This document shows, one piece after another, positions 34,387-45,716 of a stretch of 64,000 nucleotides of DNA. Origin of the DNA: Lyophyllum atratum (lineage: Eukaryota > Basidiomycota > Agaricomycetes > Agaricales > Lyophyllaceae); NCBI GenBank assembly GCA_014905825.1, contig JACGCN010000009.1:1612001-1676000 (forward strand), in the 5' to 3' direction. The translations under genes were made by a program, and so were the position numbers. Each line of letters begins with the position of its first letter. Position 1 is the stretch's first letter. The notes beneath the pieces are model-generated. The model did no database searches, was not told where the DNA came from, and saw nothing but the letters and a program-made list of their open reading frames with translations.

Positions 34387-36441
34387 ATGTCTACCGTAAC
34401 CCGCCATGCCGCTCTCGATGTCGAAAGAGCCAAAGTTAACGCTCAAATCCAAATCTTACAGAAACGCGAGGATGAACTCCAGAAATTGATAGAGGGCATG
34501 CAGCGGCTCAAAGACTCGATAAGTGACGAGAGGCGCACACTGGAGGACAAAAGCCAGGCATTGGACGCTGAAAGATATCCTATTAACTGGCTTCCCCCAG
34601 AACTTATCGCCATTATATTCGCTATCGTCGTCGATGTCAGTGCATCCTCCGAGCCCGCAGATCCACTCGTTGCGCCTACTTTATCGGCTCTTCGGCCTTC
34701 GATCACATTATCTCAAGTGTGCCAACGATGGCGAAGTGTAGCCTTAACGACACCCTCTCTCTGGTCAAAGATACTATGTGGGGAGAGGAAGTCAGACGCA
34801 CACATCCAACGGCTCTTTATTCGTCGCTCCGGCACCGCTCCCCTCGACATAGAGTACCGGAGCTGTGCAGACAGGTTCACTCCAGACTTGGTCGAAAAGC
34901 ATCACGTATCTGGCATCTTTGATGACATTTTCGATGACTCAGAGCGTCTTCGATCCATCTCCATGCAGTGTCGCGGTGCTGAGGCGGTCGAGAGCGTGGT
35001 TGAGTTTTTGTCCACTCCTCGAGCAATGCCCGGTCTACGAAGTCTGAGCTTGTCGATCACGACTCCTCACCCGTCGTTCTCGAAAGCCCGGTCCCTCCTT
35101 GATGAAGATCTTGATGAAGACGATGGGGGCACGACCTCAGACACACCCCATATATCCAATCTGGCAAATCTTACGCTGGAAGAAATCCCGCCTCTGAGTC
35201 TGCCAAAGCATCTATTCACGAATATCACGACCCTACGGCTTAGTTATAAACACAAACGACACGCACTTCCTGCAGGAACCCACTCTTATCAGCTCAAGAT
35301 GTCGGCACTTTGTCGGATCCTGGAACTCACCCCGCTCCTCGAGGATTTCACACTATCCAACACCGTTCCCTTGTTTGACACATTTCTCCCTGAGGACAAC
35401 ATGGACCCAAATCCTGACATGGTGACACGACCGCGTGTCCTACTTCCTCATTTGAAACGTTTGGAGTGGAGTTACCCATATCCCGGAGAAGTGCACTACT
35501 TCATCACCTTCTTCGATATGCCTGCCATGGAGAAGCTCGACATTTGGGTGCAAGATCTTCAGGTTGGACGTCGGTACGGCTGGCACGTATCCAGCCCTCA
35601 CAACGAACTCATCTCGATTGCATCCGCGAGCCGTGGGCGTTCACCTGTTTCTTCGCTGCTCACTCTCCGTGACCTGAGCCTGCAATGTACCGGGGGGGAC
35701 ACAAATTCTTTGCGCAGGTTCGAGATGCCGTTCCTGGAGAGGCTCGAAATCACCAATGCGGATGTACAGGCTAGGATTGGCAGTATACCTCTCCCAATTC
35801 TTCGTCTCGAATACGTGTTACGAGACCCTCGCCTCGTGCACCTCACCCATCTCACGTTGTCCCACTTCGATGTCTCTCGGGAACCCGGGCGGGGCGAATC
35901 ATTGTTCGGCTATTTTCCAGCTCTCACGTCCCTGTCCTTGGATAGTTGCAAAGGGGTGCGAAGTTTGATGGAGGCCTTGCGACAGAAGGTCGTTGGTCCC
36001 CGAGGGGTTCCGCTGAGAGACTCGGAAATATTGTGTCGTATAAAGGTTTGCCCGCGGCTTGAAGCGATATCGTTGTGGGGCTGCGAAGACGTCGATGTCG
36101 GTGACGTGTGCGCGGTTGTAATGGCAAGACAGGATCACGTTGGGGGGGAGAGGGATCACGCTCCCAACAACGGGCTAGTTCACAAGCCCTTGACAAGGAA
36201 GATACGACCTCTTAGGAAATCCTATCACCACGGGTCAGAGAATAACGAAGGGGGGATTTCCACGCAGCCTACGACAAGAAATGCAGCGGGTGCGCTCTCC
36301 ACCTCGGAATTCCACAGCCCCGCTAGGATCATTTATCTTCGCCTCGACGGTTGCAAGAACATATCCCTTGAAGATGCATTGTCGTTGAGGCGCTTAGGCG
36401 TTGTAAACATCATTCATGATGGCATTGGAATAGACGAGTGA
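34387..36441 (+). CDS. F-box protein with N-terminal coiled coil and leucine-rich repeats
   Basis: A single exon of 684 codons. The ATG at 34,387 (MSTVTRHAALDVERAKV) is preferred: the frame is open further upstream but has no better ATG, and this one starts the coiled coil. Residues about 10-60 form a Lys/Glu heptad helix (VNAQIQILQKREDELQKLIEGM). They are followed by an F-box (INWLPPELIAIIFAIVVDV ... LSQVCQRWRSVALTTPSLWSKI). The remainder is a long leucine-rich array (LRSLSLSIT, NLTLEEIPPLSLP, LTSLSLDSCKGVRSL, IYLRLDGCKNIS) typical of substrate-receptor domains. It is likely an SCF ubiquitin-ligase adaptor; the target is unknown. Agaricomycetes carry large families of such genes. The F-box and coiled-coil layout is clear. 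Confidence 0.85.
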   Translation: MSTVTRHAALDVERAKVNAQIQILQKREDELQKLIEGMQRLKDSISDERRTLEDKSQALDAERYPINWLPPELIAIIFAIVVDVSASSEPADPLVAPTLSALRPSITLSQVCQRWRSVALTTPSLWSKILCGERKSDAHIQRLFIRRSGTAPLDIEYRSCADRFTPDLVEKHHVSGIFDDIFDDSERLRSISMQCRGAEAVESVVEFLSTPRAMPGLRSLSLSITTPHPSFSKARSLLDEDLDEDDGGTTSDTPHISNLANLTLEEIPPLSLPKHLFTNITTLRLSYKHKRHALPAGTHSYQLKMSALCRILELTPLLEDFTLSNTVPLFDTFLPEDNMDPNPDMVTRPRVLLPHLKRLEWSYPYPGEVHYFITFFDMPAMEKLDIWVQDLQVGRRYGWHVSSPHNELISIASASRGRSPVSSLLTLRDLSLQCTGGDTNSLRRFEMPFLERLEITNADVQARIGSIPLPILRLEYVLRDPRLVHLTHLTLSHFDVSREPGRGESLFGYFPALTSLSLDSCKGVRSLMEALRQKVVGPRGVPLRDSEILCRIKVCPRLEAISLWGCEDVDVGDVCAVVMARQDHVGGERDHAPNNGLVHKPLTRKIRPLRKSYHHGSENNEGGISTQPTTRNAAGALSTSEFHSPARIIYLRLDGCKNISLEDALSLRRLGVVNIIHDGIGIDE

Positions 36442-36680
36442 CGAAGTAGTTTTTTCGATGACTTCTGTTAGTTTACAACCCGTATCAAAACCTCCATACA
36501 CCCTAATCGAGGTGAAAATATATATATTCCTACTTCTCCTTTCAATTCTGGGCAGTGCCAATGTGCATTGGTTACCATTCTTAGGGTTCGCATCCCAAAC
36601 ACTGGTATTGATACATGTATTGGTCCCTAGACACTTTCTGACAGAGTTTCCCAGACGCTGGCTTTCTCCGGATGAAGACG

Positions 36681-38201
36681 CTACATGTTCCAGGCCAGAT
36701 TCATCAACGGAAGCAAACATGCGATCGTGACAGGGGCACTTACGTCTACAGAAATTTCCATGCCACTAAGAGCGTTTAAGACACCCTAAAAGCGGTTTCA
36801 TTAGATCGACCAAGAAAAGAAAGAGGCGTGTCGATGGAACGCACCACACCGGTCCATCGTTCCAGTTCCGCCACTTGATCTGGGGTGATGAAATCCTGAG
36901 ATGTGCGCGAGGCGAAGACCATCTGCGCAGCAGCAGCCCTAATTGTAGTGTCCGGAGACGCGAGCCGGGGAAAGGTCACCGGGACAGTGGGCGAAGGGGG
37001 CACGGATAAGACCGGCTCGACTGGCCCTGTGGTAAGGGGTGGTTCTCCCACCTTAGCAGCGACACGACCGCCGCCCCAACACGCCGCAAGGTGATATAGG
37101 TGAAAGGTCTCCATCTTTGGATGGAAAGTGTGAACAATCAGAAATCGGGGCTAATTCGGGTAGATTTTCACCTCGAGCGTGGCCAAATCTGGCGTTGAGG
37201 CTTGTAAGATCTCGATAAGCTCCTCGTTGTGGTCTGGGAATGAAGTATTTCTTCCTTGCGACGAATAGAAACTTTGCATGCGAATTAAAATCGTTTCAGG
37301 ATGTTGCGAATTCGGAGAAAGAGACAAACCTGTCCGCTGAAGCATTGACGGTCCCTGCAAGGATCGCGTTGCTTGAAGCGAGAGGTTTTGCGGCCTCAAG
37401 AGCTTTCTGAACCTGGTCTCACGTTTAAGTATTGGAACGATGAGTCGAAATGTCGGCTGACGGCCGAAAACAAACCTGGAGGTGCAGGGTGGGATCCGCA
37501 GGTACCTAAGCGAGATAAACCTTCAGAAATCATATGCACACTGACTAAAAGACTCGTACTGGTTTACTGATCCTGTATGCCGGCTCGTGGCATTCAGCTG
37601 GATTCAGGAAATCAAAGTCTACATTTCGGTTCACGGCGACGCTCGCCTTGGGGACCACGACAGAGCCTACGGGTACATTTATGAGAGCCCCACATGATCC
37701 AAGCCTTGTGTCGCGTCAATTCAGGGCAAATGAAGGAAGGGCAAACGAGGGAAGTGGAGAGAACCTAGACTGACCTAACGACACACATGTCACCACTCAG
37801 ACACTCTCGAACTTCTCTGATGAAGAAGTCCATATTCGGGCTACCCATTCCTATACTGATTATTGATATCGGGGCATTTTTATATCTGCCGGTGATAGTA
37901 AGAAACCCTCGTTCAGACGATAGAACAAACGGTTCAGGATTCTTGTCAAGGAAGGCGGCAATAGCTCTTGCTCTAGATGGTGATCCAACCGTGATCTACA
38001 ATTAGAGATGTAAATGAGAAGGTAAGGCAACTGCGAAATGAGAAGACCTACGATGCGATTAGCCACTTCTCCAGGTCGCAGCCCAAGGTGATAAACGCGT
38101 TGATCGGCTGTTCGAGGAAAATCTACAAGGTAAGGTTTAAAATCAAATAAAGGGTCGATGTTTTGAGTAGACACACTAGCGTCTGTAAGAACGTCCTTCA
38201 T
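36681..38201 (-). CDS. uridine phosphorylase-like nucleoside phosphorylase
   Basis: The ATG at 38,201 opens a short exon to 38,177. After a 54-base intron the protein runs FPRTADQRVYHLGLRPGEVANRI, ITVGSPSRARAIAAFLD, GFLTITGRYKNAPISIISIGMGSP, MDFFIREVRE, then LGSCGALINVPVGSVVVP. The strongest marks are SFYSSQGR ... FPDHNEELIE near 37,240 and METFHLYHLA near 37,100. These match the substrate and ribose/phosphate contacts of uridine phosphorylases in the NP-I superfamily. The family splits uridine with phosphate into uracil and ribose-1-phosphate, a salvage step in the cytosol. The 3' end is less certain: I read one exon ending at 36,681, but a GTAAGT just after MEISVD could open another intron. 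Confidence 0.8.
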
Positions 38202-40341
38202 GCTGGCGTCACAACGGTCTGGACTCTGAAAACGCGGCCAGTTAGATCAAAAGCAGGATAAGGGTGAAGTTCCGTCCTCCAGCGCCAGATGTGACGTGTC
38301 ACCCTCACGTGACTGTTACACCTAGCTACAGATCGTTCAAGTTGAAGTTTTTCCTGGTTTTCCATCGCTCCTTATGCAGGGAATTCAAGGTTTACGAGTC
38401 CAGCAATACTCTGCAGCTGCGCAAGACTCTTTGCAAGACGCTCGGCACCTTGCCAAACCACCGTGTCCGTTTCCCTGTCTCGATCATCTGTATGACAGTG
38501 TATGACCGACTCTTGATGCCAGATCTTGATTTTGGACCTTCTGGTGTCTACCCTGATCTCCGCGTATAGACAGGGGTGTGTTTTGACGTGCCAGCTCACG
38601 AAATTCCAGCAGGTTCCGCCACGCGACCTGCGCTGCTTTCGACTGGGATGGCGTGAAACGCGGTGTTCTTACATTCCTACCGCGCTTGTGAACGCCGCCC
38701 GGACTAGTCAGATTTAACCCGCAGGCGATGTCGATGCTTTTCGAAATCGCCGAGCGCTCCGAACTACACCTCGATCGCATGTCGAAAAGCTGTTGGCGGA
38801 TAAACGACTTTCTTCAGTCGGATTGACATATCGTGAGCAGGAAGTACCACTTGCCTTCAGACGCCACGCCAGGCTGGTATAGGTCACTCTATATATTACT
38901 CTTATTTCATCTTTGCCTCCTGGCTCATTCGCCGCATTCAGGGATATGAATTTTGACGCGCTGATTAGCGCGCTAATTAGAAGCACACCCCATTTTTTTC
39001 TCAGCAGCGAGGACTTCTGCTGATGCATGGACAACAGCTTCTGGGGTTCTTTTCCATTGTGGGTCCTCGTTGCACACTTCAAGGCTTGTGACCCCTGCTT
39101 CAGATTTCGCCGTCTGTCTGCGGGATCTGCTCAAGGGCGGAGGTACACGAATCAGAAGTACGTGCTGCTTTACGGCATGAAATCGAGCCCCATATGTCTA
39201 CCTCGCAGAAGCCAAAGACGTCCATTAATTGTCTCCGAGGACCACCGTTGGATGTTTGTTAAGTCTGTTTATGCTCCTAAATATGACATGATCTTACTGG
39301 TATTCACGAGCTGATTGTGGTCTTTGTTAAGATAAGTCCTCGAGACGGTGGTCAAAGGTAAACTCCTCCAGACGAATCTGCTAGATTGCCGGACAGCAGG
39401 AAGCCCGTACCATTCGGAGCCGGAGCAGCACAGCAATTTCTCTCTCACACGTCAATATCCCCCCACCCACGCGGCAGAAATCATGATCGTACAAAAAGCA
39501 CATACGCCATCGAAACTGACAGATTGGAGGCCGTGGATGTCATGTAACATTGTTTGTGCCCATGACCCTTTCCGAGTGATTTTAGAAACGTTCCAATCCG
39601 TCGGCTTGGTGTCAACCTCGGATCTCCCTCGTCAAAAAATCCCGATTCAAGACATACCCAATTTCGCGCTCGTTGAAATTGCTTATCATCCCGAAATGGT
39701 TGTTTGGTCGTGCTGTCTAGAGGCAGTGTCCTAAGGCAGACACAAAACTTCATCCCTCGCGACGGCGCCACAATGTCCTGGAAATCTACCAAGGTAGACG
39801 CACGGGAGTGGCAGAACTTCTTGAAACATCATGGTCGTTCCTTGCTGACGTTTGGGGATTTTGAGCGCAAGATGGTTACCCTTTTGTTCGGACCTAGCCG
39901 TATCTGGAATTCAAAGTTCCGGAGCATCAGAAAAGGCAAGCTGTTAGACCTGGGGAACACGACAGTTTCGAGGACTGGCAAATCCGCTGACCGTGCCTGT
40001 AAACCCTGCGTTACAACCTGCGTTACAAGGGTTGATCAAGCGGTGTCATGAGCTCCGCGAACCAGTTTCCTTCGATGATCAAGGTGGACTTGTTTACCTC
40101 TTCCTGGGATAATACGTCAATGGTCTACAGCTCAGAACAAAGAGGGTAAACGGTAGCGAACAGTTACAGGGAGTTGGGGTTGTATCCGCGTTTCGTTCCG
40201 CCATCCATCTGAGACTCGCGCCCGTCCCGATCACAACAACGATACATTTTCAGGCAAGTCCTCTCAGGTACTCCACATCATTTCCTTCTTCTCTTCCTCC
40301 CTTAAGTCTTCTTCAGTTTTCATTCCGCCAATCCCTCTCCT
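38202..40341. other. gene-poor stretch
   Basis: Several open frames exist on both strands (for example plus strand 39,348-39,734 and 39,770-40,051), but none carries a recognised motif or agrees with splice signals. I support no gene. Confidence 0.3.
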
Positions 40342-41854
40342 ATGAGTCGCACTGGTTTCGACAACAAAACGAGGGCCCAGATGGCAGTCGCACAGCACGA
40401 TAGCGTTTACCACCGAAGTACGCGGCAGGACGGGCGGGATGAGCGCGGCTCGATGTCAGGTTCAGAAGACGGGAGCTACGCCCCGTACCAGGAAGTTGGG
40501 AAGGGAGAACTAGAAATCGAAGGTGAGTCCCTGATACCACTTGTTTGAAGCTTCCTGTCGTCATTGTCTTCTTTGAAACTCATTCAGATGATCATTCGGC
40601 ATTGACTTCGCAGACGCTCAACACAGATGGCACACCAAAACGCCCCATGAACGCGTTCATGATATTTGCTCGCCGGCGACGACCACAGGTTTCCTCTGAA
40701 AATCAAGCAATGCGCACGGGGGAGATCAGCAAGATTCTGAGCAAAGAATGGAACAGCATGCAGGCGGTGAGCATCCATCGGACCTCGTCGGACTCGTTGC
40801 TGACTGCGCTCAGGTAGAAAAACAATTTTACCAAGATCAAGCCAGACAACTCAAGGACACGTTCAACACGAAATACCCTGACTATGTCTATCGGCGGCGA
40901 CCGAATAATTCCCGCAGGAAGCGTAAGCCCGATGCGCCAGGCATGCGTTCCTCGGACGCCCATTCCGCCTCGGAGGACGTGAACTTCGAGGACGCAGGAG
41001 ACTCGCCCACAGACGCAGAAGACATCCAGATGCCAGACTCCTTGTCAGACATCGCCCAATCGTGTCCCAACCACGAGGTGCTCGCTTACCCTGACCAGAC
41101 CAAGTTTCGCCCCACATCCAACCGTGCATCACCTTATGCGTACCCTACGCATGAACATCCCCTGCGTTCGAACGCCGTTCACGAAAATCGCCAATCGTAC
41201 GAGTCCTCGAGTGGGGGCGACCGAATGCTTCACGACACTTCGACTGGACAAGTCAGCCAGTCTTATTCATACTTGACCCCACAGGGCCAGGTCCGCACAC
41301 AATCGCGGGCGATTCCTATCTACGCCCAGACCTCCGCCAGTAGCACCGAAAATTGGAATCTTCCATCAGCTCGCCCTTCGTCATGGTTGGGTCCCAGCGA
41401 GCAATCAGACCGAAGTTTCTCATCGCACACTACGTCGAAAGTGCATCGGACCTCCATATCTCCGACCTGGCAGCGCATGTCTGCTAGCTCCCTCCCCGTC
41501 AATTTACCCACACTCAGCTCTCCCTTCTTTCCTCCAGATTCAACGCAAGAATCTGTTTCGCCGTCATCTCATCCACAATCCATCACACCATCATCTTACA
41601 CTTCTGGCTCGATGCAACCCCCACTACTACCAGTAGGAAGGGATTATGACACTTCCCAGTTGTCATTGTCACCGTCCAACCCAGCTCATCCATACCATTC
41701 CAACGCAGGTCGAGACGGAATGATGTATGCTCATCGCCAACCCGGGACCCCGCGAGTCCTTCCCGCCATCTCGAATTATTCTCAATCACAGCCGTCTCAA
41801 TTTTCAACAAATTCTGGCTTGGGTGATCCCCAGGGATACTGGCCGAGGGATTGA
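40342..41854 (+). CDS. HMG-box transcription factor
   Basis: Three exons (40342-40522, 40588-40766, 40814-41854) join in frame to 466 residues. The HMG box spans the second and third exons, about residues 73-150. It has KRPMNAFMIFARRRRPQV, ISKILSKEWNSM, EKQFYQDQARQLKDTF and YPDYVYRRRPNNSRRKRK, the sequence-specific (SOX/MATA-like) form with its basic tail. The rest is Ser/Pro/Gln/Tyr-rich and disordered, as in activation regions. In mushrooms, proteins of this form include regulators of mating and fruiting (Prf1/Pcc1-like), but I cannot tell which one this is. It should act in the nucleus. Confidence 0.85.
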
Positions 41855-42879
41855 TAAAAGAATTTACTAGTGCCTAATATTGTTTCGAGTTGTCGGTTTA
41901 CACTATCTATTAACATCCTACTAATCGCTCTCTCCTTTGCTTTGCTTTCGATACTTTGTATCATATTGTACTTCTACCTTGCAGCCACTGTAAATAACTT
42001 GACGACTAATCCTCATCTGTGATCTGGTTGCTTACTATTTCTTCGATCGAGGACTGCCGGCGGTTCTGGGGTAATTCAAATATCTAAGACTTTCCGAAAG
42101 GTCTCAGATCGTAGTGATCCCAGTCTCAGTTACAGCAGATCAACAGTGTTGATCAACGGTTACGGTATTCGCCTGCGTCTACTCAGCCTTGATTTCCCCG
42201 CCACAGTGTGATTTAATCAAGAGTTGGATCTTCTATGTATTTTTACCCGGTGACCCGGATTGTCGGACGGCGTAGACAGACTTCCAAAAGGATTTCAACC
42301 TTGATGAAATGGTGATCAGGCTTGACATGCCACATCGTAAATTTTGCTTGCATCAGGACAAGGATGCAATTTCCTTACCGCCCAAGAAACAGCTGAAAAG
42401 AACATATAGCACCACCCTCCGAGAGATCATTTAACGGCTATCCCCGCCTTGCAGCCTAAGTACGCACGGTCTTCTTATCACTTCCAATCAATGTGACAAA
42501 ATCGGTCTCGAAGGGATCGTCATAGCCTGAGGACTTGGATGGAAACTTGAAAGAATATTTATTTAAAGAACGGTGAGTACGGCAACAAATTCAGCGCGTC
42601 TTCGATCATGGACGTGTGTAATCCAACCTGACCTTCGTTAAGGTAGCAAAGTGATGTCGCAAGAATCTGCGAACCATCGAAATCTAGAGTTACAGAACGC
42701 GGGAACATGCACGCTTCCCCAGTTCCCCCCGGTCCGTGACGGCAGTGTGTACATCACGTGACTTCGAAGGCTACGTACCGGTTGTAAGTTTCCCGACGCC
42801 GACCCATTCACACCCACTCGGGGTACACTTTGTTGAAGGCGCCTTCGACCATTCCTTGTCTCTTTCACAACCTCGTCCG
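41855..42879. other. intergenic region
   Basis: It contains the 3' flank of the HMG gene and the upstream flank of the dienoyl-CoA reductase gene. I see no gene or clear promoter element. Confidence 0.35.
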
Positions 42880-44072
42880 ATGGCGCCTTCACCTTACGTC
42901 GTTCCCCAAGTCGATTCCACCTCCATCTTCAAGCCGGAAATCTTCAAAGGCAAAGTGCTCTTCTGCACCGGTGGTGGTTCGGGAATATGTCGTGGAATGA
43001 CCGAAGCACTAGCAAGTCATGAGTTCAGGTCTCGAGGCCCCCTCTTACGTGTGTCAATTTCAGATGCGCCACGGTGCGAATGCTGTGATAGTCGGGCGGA
43101 AGTGAGTTGTTCGCATGCTTGCGCTTTGTGGAAACGCGTCTGGTCATGTTCTCATGCACTGCCTTTTGGGCGAGATTAGGCTTGACAGGTTGACACAGGC
43201 GGCAAAGGAACTGTCCGAAGCCACAGGAAAGACGTGTATACCCGCGCAAGGAGATGTACGCGATCCAAAGACCCTTCAAGAGGCAGTACGGAAGACCGTA
43301 GAGAAATTTGGCAGGATAGACTTTGTTATTTGCGGTAAAGCAAACCCTAACCCGAGATTCCCTTTTTCGTGTTTCTCATGCTTTTCGTGTTTCAGGCGCA
43401 GCAGGTAACTTCCTTGCTCCCATCTCCGGGCTGTCCGAAAATGCCTTTCGTACTGTGATCGAAATCGACACCGTAAGCCTGCATGCCTTGAACCTAAAAG
43501 TTGGACGTGTCGCTCACCTGATGATATGTCATAGCTCGGTACTTATAACACGATCAAGGCGACGATTGCCCATGTTCGAGCCTCCAAGGGTTCTTACATC
43601 CACGTCAGCGCGACGCTCCACTATAACGGTAACTTCTGTGTCTCCAGTTATTGTTCTATGAGATTACTCAAGTCACCCGACCCTACCAGGCACGCCTTTC
43701 CAAGCACATGTTTCTGCAGCGAAGGCAGGTGTCGACGCCCTATCTGCTGTGTTGGCAGTAGAAGAGGGACCTCATGGGGTTCGGTCAAACGTCATCGCTC
43801 CGGGGCCAATTGGGGGCACGGAAGGCATGGACCGACTTTCCATCAAAACTGGTGGGGTCCGGGAGACCTCCTACCCAGCTGGACGTATGGGACACGTTAA
43901 TGATATCGCAAATGCGGCCGTCTTCTTATTTAGTGACGCGGCGGCGTATATTACGGGTCAGGTTCTGCCCGTGGATGGTGGATTCGAACATTTGAGGTCT
44001 CCGATGGTCCCATACCCACAGTCTGTACTTGACCCTGCTAGCGTGGCGCACATGATCAAACCGAAGCTGTAA
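42880..44072 (+). CDS. SPS19: peroxisomal 2,4-dienoyl-CoA reductase (SDR family)
   Basis: Six exons (42880-43011, 43064-43101, 43180-43334, 43396-43472, 43535-43628, 43690-44072) give 292 residues in frame. The Rossmann motif [11 protein letters not shown], the NAVIVGRK strand and GAAGNFLAP identify a short-chain dehydrogenase. The last, with [43 protein letters not shown] and [11 protein letters not shown], fits the 2,4-dienoyl-CoA reductase subgroup. This enzyme uses NADPH to reduce dienoyl-CoA during beta-oxidation of unsaturated fatty acids. The C-terminus is Pro-Lys-Leu, a plausible peroxisomal targeting signal type 1 variant. The first intron needs a GC-AG junction (GCAAGT ... CAG) to keep the frame. 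The Ser-Tyr-x-x-x-Lys active site of classical SDRs is altered here, as in this subgroup. Confidence 0.88.
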
Positions 44073-45716
44073 CATCCATGGCTACCTCATAATAGACATA
44101 CCATAGTGACCCTCAATTCAGCGCCCATTCGGAACGTTATCTCCCTGCTTTTACGTTTTCTAGCGTGGCACGCATTCTGGGGGCCATGGAATAAATGGTT
44201 CCGAGATTGGCTGGAAATGTTGATCTTTCGTCTCCAGTATTCTAAAAATAGTTGTGTACTGATATATCACTCCGTACAACTTGTCATTAGTCTCCAAGTA
44301 GCTTCAAGTTTGAGTGTGCGACGGGTCCTATTTCATGAATCAGATGACCTTACAACGATCATTGGGTGTCCCTTCATTGGTTCTCCGCCTCCGTCATCGA
44401 CATGGGGAAAGCCAAAATCCGAGCAGAAATGCGACTCATCGGGGCAGTCTCAAGGATTTAAGTATAGGGCGCAGGGGACTCTGTGATCTGTGAAGTGATA
44501 AGTTACGAAACGTTACTCTGATGATGATCACACTTTCGAGAAGCCCAGGCATCGAACTCGCTTGATTACAGGTGCCTAAACATGCCTATCCCAAGTCCTT
44601 CGCGTGAAGAACCAGGCTGAATCTGCTAAAGCAATCGGTCTCCGTGTCTTGTGTGGACAGGCTCAGGGCATGGGGTATATACTATCTGCGAGATCTGTCA
44701 TGCCAAAAGGATTACTCGGATTCCGGAGTGAAAGCAGATCGAAATGATGTAAGGAGCGCCCCCAAGTGCACGTTCATACCGCGGGATGAAAAAAACTAGT
44801 AGTAGTAGCAGGCTAGTATCGATTGGCCACGATGCTAAGCTGTGATGGATAGATGATCATCAACCGGAACTGAGAGTTTGTGAGAGTGTCGAATGTCGAG
44901 ATGGCTATCGAAGGTGTCACTCACGGGGAAACCGGAAATTCCTGCATGAAAGAAGGAGACTTTCGACAACAGCAGCAACCGCGGAGGCCGACGTTGATCA
45001 GTGAATATCAGGGGGATCGTTGGATAGCGATAGCAACGTCACACAGGTCCGATGAACTTCATTTTGAGCACTGCAACCGATAATGATGATACGCAGATCT
45101 CCTCAAACGAAGAAACTCGATCGAAGGCCAAGCCAGTGTGCACTATCGAGATACTGCGTTTCGTGATATCTTGGATGGAAGGTCTAATTGATAAGGTTCA
45201 ATTGCAAGTAGGTGATCACCCGTGATCATTGTCCTAACCAGAAAGAAGCTGATCCAATGATACGTAGAGGATACGCCTAAGTGATCGTAGTCAATGTCGA
45301 GGTACACGTTGGATTTATGCCTTGCACGATGTACTTAGCTGTTTGGAAACGAATCAAACGATGCAACAACTTGACAAGTCAGACAAGATGCTTCTTCAGC
45401 ATACCTTCGGTCCGCAATGCGAAGAACAGCCCATCAGGGACGTGTCAATGAACACAGCGCCCGTAGCGCGACTTTTCACAGATAATCATCTTCCTGGGAG
45501 AAGAACAGGCTCAGAGAGGAGGGGCAAAGGCAAGGCTTGAGCAAGGAACTTAGAAGGGGCGAGTGGAGGATTCCTGAAAATTAAATCATCAAGATCGAAT
45601 ACGGTCACGATGAGGATGGCCTTGTTGTCCAAAATCTTCAAACGTAAACAACGACACGCTCTGTCCCAGCCTTTCAGACTTCTTCCCCAGTTCTTCCGCT
45701 CATCCACTTCCATGTT
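44073..45716. other. gene-poor stretch
   Basis: Only short frames without motifs are present. No gene or structured repeat is supported. Confidence 0.35.

Noticed and set aside
39348..40051. Two plus-strand frames of about 115-128 codons
   Set aside because: No recognisable domain, no ATG context, and no agreement with splice signals.
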